A stretch of 64,000 nucleotides of DNA, from positions 9,902,572 through 9,966,571 of the forward strand of contig NC_132980.1 in assembly GCF_047496725.1 (NCBI RefSeq), read 5' to 3'. How positions within the stretch are numbered: position 1 is the stretch's first letter; each line of letters opens with the position of its first letter. The DNA comes from Anoplolepis gracilipes. Taxonomy: Eukaryota > Arthropoda > Insecta > Hymenoptera > Formicidae. A model generated the notes under the pieces. It worked only from the letters and a program-made list of their open reading frames with translations. It did not search any database and was not told the DNA's origin. This document shows, piece after piece, positions 13,101 to 27,517 of this stretch. The position numbers were made by a program, and so were the translations under genes.

Positions 13101-13884
13101 ATGAACATTTCTCTAATGACGTAAGATATGCACACTAGATTGGGGGATCATCTATCTCTTGACGCTAGATATCCAATGTGTGTTATTTCGAGGGTGCTTG
13201 CGTTAATTCACCTACGCGATCCCCCTTTAACCCCATTTCCCTGAGGCACGTCGACTATGCGAATCAATTCGCGTCACTATTTGATAGAACCACGCGCAGT
13301 GTTCATCGTTTGCGTCTCTAACATTCCACACTTGTTTCGAAAACGTGAACTGATGCAACAGGAAAAATGCATGAAATTTCAATAAAAACACACGTATGCA
13401 AAAAAAAAAAAAAAAAATGACAATCAAAATCTCCCTTTATTATTAAACTCTATTGCGATCTTAACGAGATATGTTTTCCTGAGTTACATGTTTTACTTAT
13501 ATGTGTATATATTTTTTAAAAATCAACACGCAAACTTGCATTTGTAAGCGATATTAAAAACTGGATAGCTGATAGCCTGCTACAATATCACAAAGATTAA
13601 TATCGATGAAGATTGAGTTTGCATGGATGCAGCCGTTGAGAAATAAACGGAAATGCATTGCTCGCGCAACAGTTTCATTCGATATTTCGTCGGCAGGAAG
13701 TCGTTTCTTTCTTCCGTGAACATTTCCTATATTGTATTTCGAACGTGACAAATTTCTCCCATCAACTCGAAAAATTTATATATTTTTCGCATACAGGGAT
13801 GCTTGCGTTATTTGACTTTTTTTAAATCAATATTTTTATAGATGTTTAATTGCAGAGAACTAAAAGTCCCCAAAATATTTTATT

Positions 13885-13887
13885 AAA

Positions 13888-13941
<54 letters not shown>
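13885..13941. repeat. Poly-A followed by (AT)n
   Basis: An A-run of about 21 is joined directly to about 18 AT units. Confidence 0.95.
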
Positions 13942-13944
<3 letters not shown>

Positions 13945-14287
13945 AATAAAATAGTAGTTACAATTTAAACATAAACGGGTCGCTCAAAAATCTTAATCGC
14001 TTCGAGTTGAAGAAAAAAATCCTTGGTATAAATTCATCAGAAAATAAATCCCGCTATTTGCGACACGCGATGTATATAGAATGTATAAGCTGTATATGGT
14101 GTATTATTTTCTTCAATCTCTCTGTCGGAAAGAGAGAACAAGAAAAGGGGATCACAGGAGGAGGAAGAGAAAGAGAAGCCGGGGACGGCTCGTTATTAAA
14201 TCGAACGCGACCCTTTGGCCGGCGGCCATCGCTCATAGATCCCGCGGGGATTCCCTCATGCCGTGGGATTACAGGTGACCAAACTCC

Positions 14288-14345
14288 ACCCTTCCCATCC
14301 ATTCCATTCCACTCCACTCCGTTCCGTTCCATTCCATTCCATTCC
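14288..14345. repeat. Degenerate ATTCC/ACTCC/GTTCC pentamer array
   Basis: About ten pentamers of the form NYTCC run in tandem with A/C/G changes at the first two positions, within a GC-rich patch. Confidence 0.85.
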
Positions 14346-15006
14346 GCGAAAGCTGCCCATTACCACCGACGTATTGATTGATGTAACAGTTATTAATTCG
14401 CGTGCACGATTATCGAGCCCGCCCGGTCGCGGGTGTCTCCGCGGTTTCTGTAACGCAATAACGCGCAATAGCAGTAACGCAATTCCCGCGTCGCGGCGAT
14501 CCGTCGTTATTCATTTAGATATGACGGCTCAGGAGGGTGAGAAGAGAGAGAGAGGGGAAGGGCTCGATGTCTGACGGTGAGTCGGGAGTTTACGAGGGGG
14601 GGGGGGGATGTGAAAAGGTTCGAACTTATCCCTCTCACCGTCGCGCCAGTACGACGAACTCGTTCGCCGCGGGAAATGGATAGGGATTTCTGCGAAACTT
14701 CTTCCCTGGGAAGTTGCGCGGATTTTTCTCCTTTCGGGAAATATGTTTCGTATCGCGCGACCGCAACGATTGTAGTTCGGGAGTTGCGCAATTATAGTTA
14801 CGCGCAAGATCAATTTTTCTCAGTCCGGCTTTCCTCGGGATCATCGGTTAGGATATTTATTGGAGAATGGTGTGTGTATAATGGATTTTTCTCTATTATA
14901 CAATCAATATTAAGAAATTTAATCTCTTTATGAATGAGTTAAAATATGAATGCAAAAAAAAAAAAAAGCGTATTACATTTGAAAATTCATCTAAAATGTG
15001 GATACA

Positions 15007-15011
<5 letters not shown>

Positions 15012-15041
<30 letters not shown>
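15012..15041. repeat. Poly-A run
   Basis: A run of 30 A, one of many A/T homopolymers of 15 or more in these introns; others lie at 8119-8147 (T), 16286-16313 (A), 18212-18243 (A), 32501-32521 (A) and 61365-61394 (T). Confidence 0.95.
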
Positions 15042-15042
<1 letters not shown>

Positions 15043-18000
15043 AGTCATATATAGTAAAAAAAAAATCTATTTTTTTTTCAAAATAACTTGCGATCATATT
15101 CAATTAATAATTGCATTTATTTTTAGTCATATGTAATTTGTATGCGAGAAAAATTTCACGAGTCCTATATAAAAAGGTTTTAGAGTGCATATTACTTGCG
15201 TATGATTGGCGCGATATATAAGCTGGGACTGTTAATGCCGGCTGCATTATTAATCGCTACAAATGCATCCTGACATGACTATACGGCCGCGAGCAGGCTT
15301 TTAAAGCTATATCATAGGCGTGTCCACCATTAGCCAGATAACTTTTAATATCTTTGTATCGCCAAGAAAACAACTCGCTATCGAAAAACAATATTTGTGA
15401 TAATCCCTTTTTATACTCCTTATCGTAAAAATTTACAACGCTTCTTTTGCAATCTCTATTAACATAAATAACGAAATCAAGAAAACTCGAGGTAAATGTC
15501 ATAGGAAACTTTGTCGATTACTTTGAAATATCTTATTAACATAAAGAAGCACTCTGTACATAAAAATTTATAGTCTCGAGTGTACGACAATCTTGATATT
15601 TTTACTCCGAAATTACGAGCTCTTATTTCAGATTATTTTTGTATTTGTCTTTTAAGGATTGATTTCCGAGCGATAAAGAACACGAGCTCTTCTCTCATAA
15701 AATGCAACACTAATATTAGCTAAAATAAATAGATATACCTTTTTTATATATGTTTAATTGAAAAAAAAAAAAAAATAAAATAAACGCTTTGATCTACGCA
15801 ATGTTAACGGTTTTAATTACACATTTCAAGGTACATACGCGTAAAAACACTCGCACACCGAGCTGTTCCCTTGTTCGTACTCGAACGAACAACTAGAACG
15901 ATCGAAGACATTAGACGGTTGCCAACGGCCATTAATCATACAGTACGAAGAGGCAGGTGATTAATGTTTTCCTCTATGCGCGCTAACTTCCAGCCCCCTT
16001 CCCTTTCCTCTTTCATCGTCCATTTTCACGCTCTCTCCCCGATTTTCTTCGAGTCACTGTTCTTCGGGTTCCTTCGTCATTTCCCATCGAGATCCTACCG
16101 CTAAACTACCGGCTACCATCGAATTAATTTACGATCCCCCGTCTATCCCCTTCGTCACTTTTGCTATTTCGATTCTCGACACTCTCGCGAAATGCTTAGT
16201 ATATTCCAATTAATTCTCTAATAGCATTAGTTTTCATTTCAAAAATGTTACATGACGATAATTCTCTAATAGCATCGGGTTTCATTAAAAAAAAAAAAAA
16301 AAAAAAAAAAAAACGTTACTTGTGCGTAAAATTGTAGAGAAAACGTTCCACTAAAATTTAGATGAGAGACAGTCCATTTGTAAAGTTTATCCTTTCATGT
16401 TTATATTTCATGATTCAGAGTAATTTTATACATGCTAATAGCAATTTATATAAAACCCTGTCGATTTTCAATAACAGCACAAGTATAATTTTAAAGTATA
16501 TCAAATTTATCTTTTCAACGTTACGTTTGTGTTAGAAGAAAAAATTTTCGCCATAAAATATATACGTATATTAAAATGTGCTGACTTTACGTGTAGCTAT
16601 GTGTCTTATGCATTTATATTTTTATGTATCTTGCGTACTTATCTTTTATATTTTTTTTTACATGTTAAAAAAATACTCCCTATCTCTGTGCGTTTATTAA
16701 AGAGATTAATATTAAAGAACAAAATCTCACATCAGCACACGCAAATATAATTTTAATAAAATAAATAACCTTTATTAAATTATTACTGATTCTACGTTTC
16801 GTAAAAAAAAATTAAATAAACGAGAAAACCCTTTATTTTCTTAGTTGACAATGCTGTTTCAGACCGACGGGCCTTAATAAGGCAAAACTTAATTCGGCGT
16901 CTCAGGTGGTATTGTCACGTGGTCTGACAAAGTTCCCGAGCAATTTAATCGAGACATAAATGTTAAATGTTCGTCTCTTTATTTATGTCCCGCGAAATGT
17001 TACGACCGAGTTTTTTACTCGCAAGTTTTTAGCCCGTTTTCCGACGGAGAGTTTTGCAAATAAAAGTCGGGGAAGGAATGCGCGATGCATTCAAAAAGTG
17101 CATCTCGTGAAACGTGATGAAAAAAATATCGAGCAGAAATTATCGCAAAGAAACGACTTGATTCGCTATCGTTTTATGGACCCATCCATCAGTCTATCAT
17201 GTAATCGGGTTTATTATTTTACAATTTTTAGAACCTATATAATCTTTTTTCTCCCAGCGATAAGAAGCAGATCTATTTATAAAACTTTATAAAATATAGA
17301 TTCTCTATATCCGCGATTAAAAAAAAGTATATTTTGCTGCTCCTGATATTATTAGTTTCGTAAAAAATATCAGTATCTAATATTCTAATCCTAAATATAA
17401 TTGTCATAATAGATAACACATCGCTGTGTTTAAATGAATTGAGTAATGATTTTGTAAAGCGCAATTCATTAAAAATCGCTATATTTTAATTTAACCTAAC
17501 GTTTCGCGATTAGGAAAAACTTCACAAAGAAAGTTTTAATTTTTTTATGCGGCACAATCTTTCTCTTCGCTAAGCTCATGGATCATTAAGAATTTTCCGG
17601 CGCAGGGACGCTGACTAATAGTATCGGCTGAATTACAAAGTTTCCCGAGCTCCGGTCCCCGTACCGGGAGAGCGCACCTGAACACCTGCACCCCTTTCTC
17701 GCACAAACCTCTCGGGATGCAACCCTTCCATCCCTCACGGGGACGGCGCGAGAAGTTTCTACCCCGCGAGGACGGACTTTTCGCGGCATTTAGCCACCTC
17801 GGCTCGGGAAACCGTAAAGTTAAATATTGGAGGAGGATTTCTAAGAGGCGGGGAGAAGAGAGACGGCAGGAGGGTGGAAAAAATACCGCCGCCACGTAAA
17901 TTGGCTTCGCCGCCGGAGGCTGTCGGTTAATCGTGCGAAGAGGTCGTGGCCGAGCAACAGACAAACCGGGAACAAATAAAGAACAAAGTTAAAATTCAAT

Positions 18001-18209
18001 TCAACCGGAAGAAACAATCGAAGTTCCGGCCGCAAGAACCGAGTTTACAATTGTTTTAGTAAAGTCGAGAAACCCAGGGAGACGCCCGGAAATTTTTCGT
18101 CAAAAGAATAAAAAATCCTCGCTTGAAAAAGAGGCGAATACTAAAGTTACACGTCCCGATGTATGTGCTGTTTAAATATCTATGTGAGAACTAATTACAT
18201 TTTCTCGAA

Positions 18210-18244
<35 letters not shown>

Positions 18245-21133
18245 ATTTATGTGTACTTTATATTTATAAAAGAACTATCGCGAAATCTATTTAGTATCGT
18301 ATTTTGTAAAAGTCGCTTTAAGTAACGAAGAGCAAACACGAGATCGGGATTTCAAGGCAATGTGTTTAATCCTTCTTGAGAAAGGAACATTTGTATGTTC
18401 TCCTTGAGAGAGTATCCATATCGGATTACACGCGCAGTAGAACAGGTCAACCTTTCGTCAGATTTCGATAAAACGCGCGTGACGTATACACGAATGTCCG
18501 AATCCGATCAATTTATTCGCGTCGTTAAAATTTTAAGAGACTCTGTGACATTTCGTTAAGATAGAATCACGGCTATAAATTTATCGTTAAATAATTCAGC
18601 TCACAAAATTTGTAAGATACAATCTATATACAATTGATTTTGTGTGTTAAGAATTTTTTATTAGAGCTACGTCGTCTGACATTTTTCGCAGTAGATCGCA
18701 GCAATCGATGGCAATTAAAACTGCAGAGTTAAACGTGTACAAGTTTCTCCGATTAATGTGTTTTTTTTTTTTTTTCTTTTTTCACATCGAGACGAATTTG
18801 ACATACTTACACAAAACCATTTTCATCTGGCTGTCTCGAAATAAATCCGTTGTCAGTCCGTATGACAGGATTTTCTTTACGGTATAAATCATATGCGACA
18901 TTCCCGGAATGTATTGAACAAATCTGTCTGACCAATGGCAAGCCCCACGTGGGCTGGCTTCGACGCGAGTTAATCTTTCGAGCTGATTACAAGTCGCGGA
19001 CACAAATCCAGTTCCACCGCCGCCGGAACCATCGTGTAAGCCTGCTTACGCAGCCGAATACATATAAACGGCCAATCGTCGATTCGTAATCCGGGAATGT
19101 TTTCCGCCCGGTCCATTATCGGCTTAGCACGACTCTGCGCCATTGTCGTCTCTGCTCTCTTCGCTCCGACCTGATTCCACATGTTCGAGAAAAAACAAAA
19201 ACGCCACCCTCTATATACACGTGCACTCGGGTAAATCGATAGTGTTAAAGATAGTTTCCTCACACGCCACTCACATTTGCAATTCCTCCGGGACATTTGG
19301 AGAAAAGCGAAAAGCCTTTGTATCGAGATGGACTCGACGGTGCAACGCAAATTCGATAGATACTTTCACGTTGAGTAGCTATTATGTTTTGTAAACTCGG
19401 TTTATTTTCCGATAATTCTTTTAAATAACTAAAAACGAGAAAAATTTATTATTTTGCGCCATGTTTTAGCGTTCGTGTTACTATCAAATTTCAGTCTCTC
19501 ATTATATGTATATCGTTGACATTAAAAATGTATTTTAAAAGAAAAATTCGATTGTAAACTTAATTTTATTAGATCAATTTTATTGTGACACCCGTGTCAA
19601 ATTGTATTATTATGTACTTTCTCGGGAACACAACAATAAAGGTGCCTATTTTCACATACTTGAAAGGGGAGAAAGATACTTTTGTACGCTATATCATCGG
19701 GGAATATTATTCGCTGTGCTATTGAGCGCGTTTAAAAATGTATAGGCCATTCACCCCGGACCGGAAGCCCTGTGGTTATCCTATTATCCTAAAATCCTTA
19801 GGGATAAGACTCACTCTCCCTTTAATGATGACCAGCGATATTTGCCCCTTTGTTTTTTTTTCTTTTTTTTTCTTTTTTTTTTTACAGAAAGGGAAACAGT
19901 GCGTATTAACACAACTTATTATGAAAACAAGTTTTAGTTTATAAACATGAAAATTACGTATAAAAATATATTGACCAATTCGTGAGTTACAATAATTAGG
20001 TATTTATGTTTGTTTTAAAATTAAAAAAAAAAGCATTATTTCGGTGAATTTAAAAATTGAAAGTTTTATATAAAAATAAAAACCTATACATTAATTATAT
20101 TGTCAACCTATAATATTGAAAACTTAATTACTTTTTCACGCTTTTTCGTGTGCGCGTGAGTAACATTTACTGATTTTTAGTAAAAATTTGTTTCCATATA
20201 AAAATTTCCATAAAATATATATTACTTTGGGATAACATTTAATATTTAACATCGCTACAATTTATTTAATCAATTTCGAAGTATTTCGATAACGAAGCGA
20301 AATGACAATTTCGCCGCGAGTGCAATTAGCGTCTTACGAGTGTCGTATAAAATGTATCGCGTGAAGCAACTCTGGCAATTCCGATGGTCGCGCGGATGCG
20401 GCAAAGAGATTATTCTATAACTTTAACAATCAATTATTTAGAATTCAGTTATCTCGGCGAAACGCGACCGGTATATTCAATTTTAAAACTGCAAACAGTC
20501 GCCCGCAGTAGCGTTCGCAGACGACAAGCACTCAATATGTAAAACGCGATGTAACTTCCGTCGCGGCCGCAACTCTGGCACCGCGCGGATTAATCAAGCG
20601 GAATTCACGCCCGACTTGTAAACGTTGATCAAATATCCGCGAGCGAGTTAACGACCGCGGGATTGTCTGCGAAAGTTCGACTAATTCAACTCTGTCGCGG
20701 TGCGCGACATTTTTCGGCATCCGTCGAAGTTAAGTTAAATTACGTTAGCCCTTTCGACGTCGCCGGCAAAATAGGGACGTACTTTCTTCCAGTTTATAAC
20801 ACGCAAACACAGGGGGGTTTGTGTATGCCGCAATTTTTTTCACAAGTTCCCTTTTTTTTTTTTTTTTTCTCCCCTCTTTTACGACAAGCCCCAGTTTTCA
20901 AATCTGATCCGGTAAAAAATTCTCCAAAAAATTGCTAAAGTACTCGACCATATAGAGAGGGTCATGAAAAATTTCCATCCCTTTCTCCAACACTCTTTCT
21001 GCACACGTATATATTTGAATATGTATATAATTCATCGTCGCATTACACGCGATACTGCATTCAGCGCGACCGCTTTCAATATAAAACGGAGAAATAATAA
21101 ATGGGTCGGTCGGGTGGTCCGTTGCGTGCTCAC

Positions 21134-21271
21134 CTGATAAAGTATGTCGAGGGTGATCGGATAAAGCATGTGCTCCACGATGACTCGAAGAACTGTGTTG
21201 GGTCCGCCCTGGGTTTCGCCGGCACTGGTTACCTGATTTTGTCCGGGAATCGCAACCTGGTTATTCGAGTT
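21134..21271 (-). CDS. heph: PTB/hephaestus internal exon: RRM1-RRM2 linker and start of RRM2
   Basis: This 138-nt exon of 46 codons is phase 0 at both ends. It begins NSNNQVAIPGQNQ, the rest of the low-complexity linker, and continues into QGGPNTVLRVIVEHM and LYPITLDILYQ. These are beta-1 (RNP2) and helix 1 of RRM2, and they closely match insect and vertebrate PTB. The acceptor is tccgttctcgttctctgttgcag and the donor is CAG|gtgagc, both strong. It joins in frame after the NTSE end of the preceding exon 19.7 kb away. The next exon, 15.9 kb further on, continues helix 1 with IFTRFGKV. RRM2 of PTB binds CU-rich RNA and also contacts the co-repressor Raver1. No key residue appears to be missing. 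Confidence 0.96.
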
Positions 21272-24200
21272 CTGCAACAGAGAACGAGAACGGAAACAAA
21301 ATTAAGCGCTTTGAACGAGCGAATCGATTGCTATCGACGCGTTCACGTGTCGCCCGAAAAGTATACCGAAGATACAAGTTGGCCAAGTTTCACAAGACGT
21401 AAATTCCATTCTAAGCGATACAACTTGCAATTAATGTCAATGGAAACTAAAAACTTGGTCTTTTTGTATTTTCAGGATTTTGTATGTGAGCAGATAATTT
21501 AAGGTTTGCTTATAACTAATTGCTAAAAGTAATAATAATGTAATATATAAATATTACTTTATACAATATTATAACTATTCTATGAAAAAAATAACAATGA
21601 AATAATAAAAGTAATCGATGCAATCATGTTAATCTAATATACGCAAAGATCTGCATTAAACTTATTCAATTATATAAAAACATTAAAACCGTATACCATC
21701 ATTCTGATCGTATTATTTTAACCAACATTTAAATTGCACTATAGGAATGTATTGATAATAAAATAAATATCACGAGTTTTATATATCATTTGCCAGAATC
21801 ATTTGCAATGTTTGCAAACTGCAGCCGTTCACATTTTATAGAAAAAAAAAAGCATTTCTTAAATAAGATAATAATAATTTAACAATTTTATATTTTAAAT
21901 TATAATACAAACGTAAAAATTTTATACTTATATGTACAAAAAGTTTTTGTTTGCCTTTTAACAGTGAAATAATTTGAAATTTGATGATTTAAAAAATACA
22001 TTACGGAAAATCTTACGACTTCGATACGATGTATGATCCTTCTTCTTCGCACGATAAGAAACAGATCATGAAAATTCTGTCTCGGCTTGTCCGCTGAGTG
22101 TGATGAAGCGGAATGGAAAATGATTTCTTTGTAGTGAAAAGCAGAAAGCGAGCGTCGGAAAAAACCGAAGAGAAATGCGGGAGGGCAAACGAAAATAGAT
22201 GCAAGAGTATTAAAATCGGACGCATACTGAGCGTAAAAACGAGGAGACATTATACTTTGTAAGTGAGAGCTGTATAATGGACGATGGCGCTGCTGGGTTA
22301 TTAAAAGAAGCCGTGTCTTTCCAAGTCTCACCGAATAAAACACCCGGTACGTTCGCTCCTAATATTGAGCTGGAAGATTGCGCAAAAAAAAAGAAAAAAA
22401 AAAATTACAGTAACATGAACCACCAACTTTTTTTATTGATCGATAATTATATACTTCAATAGGATATTCTATTATATAAATATTCTATTTAAATATTTAA
22501 TTGCTCATTATATTCTTTAACTTTATTTAATATTTAATATCTTTTTTCAATAAAATGTAATTATTCATTACATTTTCATTTACATTTAAAACAGATTTGA
22601 ACTAGTATTCATTTACAGCACGCGGAACTTTTATAAAAAAAGGAAAAAAAAATAGAATTATTAGAATAATTTTCTGTAAATAATTTTTTTGCAAAATTTC
22701 TCAGTTTTTTGAAAGAATGAAATCATGTTAAAAACATGACAAAATATTGTTCGTCTTTCCTTCGCATGTGCGAAATGCGTCGTCGTTTTCATCAGCTGCT
22801 GCTGCTGCTGCTGCCGGTAAAGCTGTCAAAGTGAACTTTAAGGGGTACGACGCGACGGAGGCATTAGCATAAAATGCTAAAGAAACGCGCCACATTAGAA
22901 TTTCGATGTAGATTAAAGCGCGGCGCCCGGCAAGGCTCCTAAATCTGACTTCGTAAAAATAACTTCTCTCTGCGCCCTTAGTATCCTAACGAGAAATTTC
23001 CACCGCGACCGTCGGCAGAAAACCATCTTCGCTTCCTAATTCGCGCAAAATTGCTGGATAATTCGTTTCTCGAGTACAAATAGCTAGTTAATTATCCAGT
23101 TGTTGCAAATAAAGATTCTCATAACGTAAACACAGGTACAATTAAAAACAAAGTCTTCTGAAGGACTTCTGAATTTTTCCAGTCTTATTATTAATGTTAT
23201 TATATATATATCTAATAAATTATTATAGAATATATTAATACACACAAAAGAACTTTCAGTTTAAACTCCGATGAATAAAATCCGAATTGAAGACGTAGAC
23301 TTGTATCTCGATTATTGCAGCAAGCGCAACAGTTGTTATTAGTTTTCATCGGAAGCAATTTCAAACGAATTTCAAACGCCAGATTACTGTAAATGTATAC
23401 GGTTTCGATGTAGCACTTTTCACAAAGTAGTGTACAACATCTTTAATAGAGATATTCAATAAAGGTAATAATTCGAAATAACCGATAAACAAGCAGAAGA
23501 TAAATATAGACTCGAGAGGAGCCCACTCGAGAGGAGTCTTCACGATGTAATCGCGGATATGTTACTCTTGGAAGATGTTGTATTTAACCGCGTAATATCT
23601 GAAAAAGTACGACACGCTGAGAAGAGCGAGAGATATAAAAGCGAGAGATAAAACTAAGTTACAACCAAGCGTATAGTTCTTCAGCGGCAAGTGATGATCG
23701 TAACAATTCGAAAAAAGGAACTCGAGTGCATGACGTGAAAGTAAAGTTCCACTTCGCGGAACGATTCATAAACGCGAGAACTCTTGATTCTGTGGCGATG
23801 CTTTTATATACGTTCGAACGAAATCGAAATATTCAAAATGCGCGGAAATATTGAAAACCAATGTGTTTTGTAATTTATAGATACTTTTCAAATTATTTGA
23901 AAGCAAACAATTAATTTTGCAACAATATTAAAATCATAATAAAATCATAAATAAATCATAAATAAAAATGTCTTACAATTCAATATTTTTATTTTAAAAA
24001 TTTTTTGAAAAGGGAATAAAAAGTAAAATAAAATAAAAAGTATAAAGTAAAATTGAAGTGTAAATAATAAAGTAAAATAAAAAGTGTAAAATATTTTTAA
24101 AAACTGTTTAAATAATTTCTTATAAATTAATATCAGAGTTAAATAAATAATCAAATGACTAATGCTTCTTTCGTTACACATATTTCGTTGAATTTACAAG

Positions 24201-26979
24201 TATGTTTTTACCACGGTCTCTTTTCTAATTAGCGTTTTTAAGTACCGTTTTGCTTTTGATAAAACGCGAGCTTTTACGTATAATTCGATATCATTTCGTT
24301 TCGTCGTACGTGTTCGTTTAATTGCTACGTAAAGTAGATCGGAACGTCGTCGCGAACCATCAGCGGAAACTACCGTCAACCGTATCTATTAATAATTTTA
24401 CGAGCGATTTTATCGAAGTTCGCATTGCGCGCTCGCGGTTTAGTCGAGTTTCCGCACGGTTTCCGGAGTTGACGAGGTTTAAAATGTTACAGTTTCGAAC
24501 TGTAAATGCGATACAAATAATTTACATAAAAACTAGAGATGCCTCGGGGAATCAAAATAGACCAATTGATATAAACTAAAAGCATTAATTTAAATAATCG
24601 CAAACGAAGGTAATTAAAATGTAGAGTTGTTTGAATTTTCTATAAATATATATATATAAATAATTCTCAGTAAATAGTATATGAACGAGTCAACTGTTGG
24701 AATTATTTGAACATGAAACTAAAAGCATAAATAAAGTGGCTCGGCAATCCATTTACCTGGATCGTCGTGACGACCCTTCAGAACGGATAATATTCGAGAT
24801 GGTCGCGCGCGTGCTTTCTTAAAAGGGAAGGATTAATTTCAACATCCTGACATCGGACGAAGAAGAGGGGGAAGAGGGGGAGGCAAAAGTTTGCCAGCTG
24901 TTAATTAATTAGCCTGACAAACGTTAACCGACGGCTGCCCGTCCTCCATCGAATCCATCGTAAGGGTAGCGTGCGGCCGGCCATTTTATCTGAGAATTAA
25001 TCCTAAAAGTTGCGAACAGCAGATCTCCTCGTCTCCTTTCTCGCGTTCCATCTTCCTCCCCCCCCCGCCTCTCCTTTACCTTCCCGCGATGCCGATTCCA
25101 CCCCCAATTAGCGGTCCATAAATTCCTATGCGTGCGAAACATAAATTCGCGCTCCTCGCCCTCTTCCTGCCACATTTCCCATCTTCCTCCCTTTTACCAA
25201 AGTAATTCTCGAGACCGCCTCCCCTGATGCAATCCTTTTTATCGGAACCATGCGTCTTCCGCGGGAGACACGCGATATATCGAGAGATTCCTGGGAATCC
25301 CATCAAAGCCACCGCGAAAAGAAATTTTCCGCCGACTCGAGCACGCTCTCACGAAATCTAATTTTTATTCGTCGTTTATGGGGAATCAAAAATCAAACAG
25401 TCGCGTTGAAGATGGTGGACAAGTTAAACGAAAGTCAAAACGTCGTTAGAGTATTGATAAATAATTTCGCACGTAGCGTTAACTAATTATGTCATGGAAT
25501 AATATTCCGTCTCTCTTTCGTAATAAACTCCTCGAATTGAAGATAAATCTCTCGGCTTCTCAAAGATTTCACGTTATTTGCCACGTTATATTTTGTCACG
25601 CTCATCAACGTTACTCTCGAGAATGTAGCATAAATTAATAACGAAGTTACAGTCGTTACATCGCCTTATTTTAACTGCGAGTCATCTGAACGACCAAGCC
25701 GCATAAATTATATCAAAATGAGCAGTCATATGTATACGTTCCTAAATATTTACTGATGTATATACATATATGACCTGTGTATATTAACCAGTTCTCTTAA
25801 TTAAAATTACAATATTATGCTCATATTAAAATTATAGCATACTAACTGAGCTTTGCAAATTTTAAATTTCTACCATTCTTGCAGAAAATTAATTATATTT
25901 CGCAGAATTCACTTTGTGTAAATAAGATTTATATAAATTAGAGAATTATACATAAATTACGTGCAATTATGGATGCAAAATGCATATTAAATATATATTA
26001 AATGAATAAAAAGTATAATATTTTATTTCATATTTTATTGACATAACCGTAACGTAAGTGTATTGTACTTAATTTTTTTCTCTCGATATTTTTCGCTAAA
26101 ACTGCGTCCTTTGTTCAACCAAACGTCACTATAACAAAGAAGGATAGACATTTCCATTTCAGTACCTGCAGATTTCGATGGAAAGACGAAAGGATCTACT
26201 CCTCCCCATCGCTTAGAGCGACTTAATTATACTGAATGTCGATAATAAAGTCACCATCTGCGAGCGGCCTGGAAGAGGCTCGATTAAAGCCGTCCTTTAA
26301 GCTGCCAAAGAAAGATCTTCAGAGGAGAGACTGAGAGAGAGAGAGAAAGTTTTCCACCCGAAAACTACCATTCTCGTTCGAAACTCCCACCGTGAAATAA
26401 TAATCCTAATTATTGTTATCGTAACTCGCACAATAGAAACCCGGAGCGGCTGCTACTGCTGCCTTTACGATACTTGAGCAGGCTCAATAATATACAGGGT
26501 GTCTCGTCGCACATTTTCTCTTAGCTTATATAATTTTCGAATTGATTAGGTTTCACTTTTGTTTAGCACATTTTTTTCCCTTAGCTATAATTTTAAATTG
26601 CCAAAGAAATTTTATCAAAAATACATCGTGTATTATCATAATTTTGATTTAATCATCATAATAACCAATATATTTTAAAACATAAAAAAAAACAAAATAA
26701 ATATTTAAGAAGTATAAATCATAAGAGAATTTAAATTCATGAAAATATGTAATATTCGAATAGTTTGTTACTGTCCATATTTATGAAAGAAATAATTTTA
26801 ATCGATTATTCAAAATCTCTGTGTGCGTTAACAAGAAATATGTATATATTTGAAACATTAATTTTTCTGATTTAAAATCTGATTAAAATCCACTAAATAT
26901 TTTAAATGGGATTTTAATTAATATGTAAATATACAAATGAATTATTATATTACATTAATCATTTATAATCCAATACGCA

Positions 26980-26981
<2 letters not shown>

Positions 26982-27043
<62 letters not shown>
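26982..27043. repeat. (GA)n microsatellite
   Basis: About 28 GA units; a CU tract in the heph transcript. Confidence 0.97.
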
Positions 27044-27044
<1 letters not shown>

Positions 27045-27436
27045 CTTAAATATTTTTGTTATTCCATATATTTATATATATTATTTCTTCAATTCTTTTC
27101 CTTCGACCTTAACAATAATTGAAGAGAATGAAACTACTCGCATCTTCACACGAATGATAAAGCAGCAAATATCGCTCCAGGTCCAGAATGTGTGATTTGC
27201 AACGTGCGCGCGGCGGGCATTCCGCGCTTCTGCAAGATTGCCGTGGCGGTCCGGATCGTTACCGCGACTATGCACTTGCCCCGAAGCCGCTTTCAAGGGG
27301 TGAAATAACTACTCCTAGGGGTAGTTTCTATCCCCCTTTGATAGTACGGCCTCGGAACTAACGGTGAGTGCCGAGACTGAGAACATTACCATAACCTTCC
27401 ATTTACTCGTTGCCGCTGATCCTCCACCTACATTCC

Positions 27437-27441
<5 letters not shown>

Positions 27442-27515
<74 letters not shown>
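27442..27515. repeat. (CT)n microsatellite
   Basis: About 36 CT units. The long open frames on both strands here are translations of this repeat, not genes. Confidence 0.97.

Positions 27516-27517
<2 letters not shown>

Larger units (their letters stand above)
5217..21133 (-). other. heph: 15.9-kb intron of heph inside RRM2
   Basis: The borders are CAG|gtgagc and gttgcag|ATT. It holds two near full-length MITE copies (6010-6593 and 9551-10100), the 200-bp TIR element at 5400-5599, several A/T homopolymer runs, (TC)n at 9006-9047, a CCA/CAT-rich tract at 9141-9195, an (AT)n array at about 13.9 kb and an ATTCC-type pentamer tract at about 14.3 kb. No additional coding exon could be supported. 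Confidence 0.85.

Noticed and set aside
17545..17964. A 139-codon minus-strand ORF in a GC-rich patch.
   Set aside because: The composition is that of GC-rich non-coding DNA (Arg, Pro, Ser); there is no motif, and overlapping frames are also open.
18811..18927. A 117-nt segment before a strong donor (TTTTGT|gtaagt) with an open frame including RFVQYIPGMSHMIYTVKK.
   Set aside because: The only acceptor (ccattggtcag) lacks a pyrimidine tract, the phase does not fit the neighbouring exons, and no similarity is recognised.
18970..19350. A 126-codon minus-strand ORF.
   Set aside because: No recognisable domain, and no join in frame to the PTB exons.
24757..24817. A 61-nt candidate exon (cccttttaag acceptor, CCAG|gtaaat donor) with open frame ARPSRILSVLKGRHDDP.
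   Set aside because: The acceptor is moderate, the length shifts the frame into a stop in the next exon, and no family similarity is recognised; evidence is weaker than for the two candidates near 33 kb.
26500..26540. An ACAGGGTGTCTCG motif resembling transposon termini.
   Set aside because: I found no matching inverted end or target duplication nearby.
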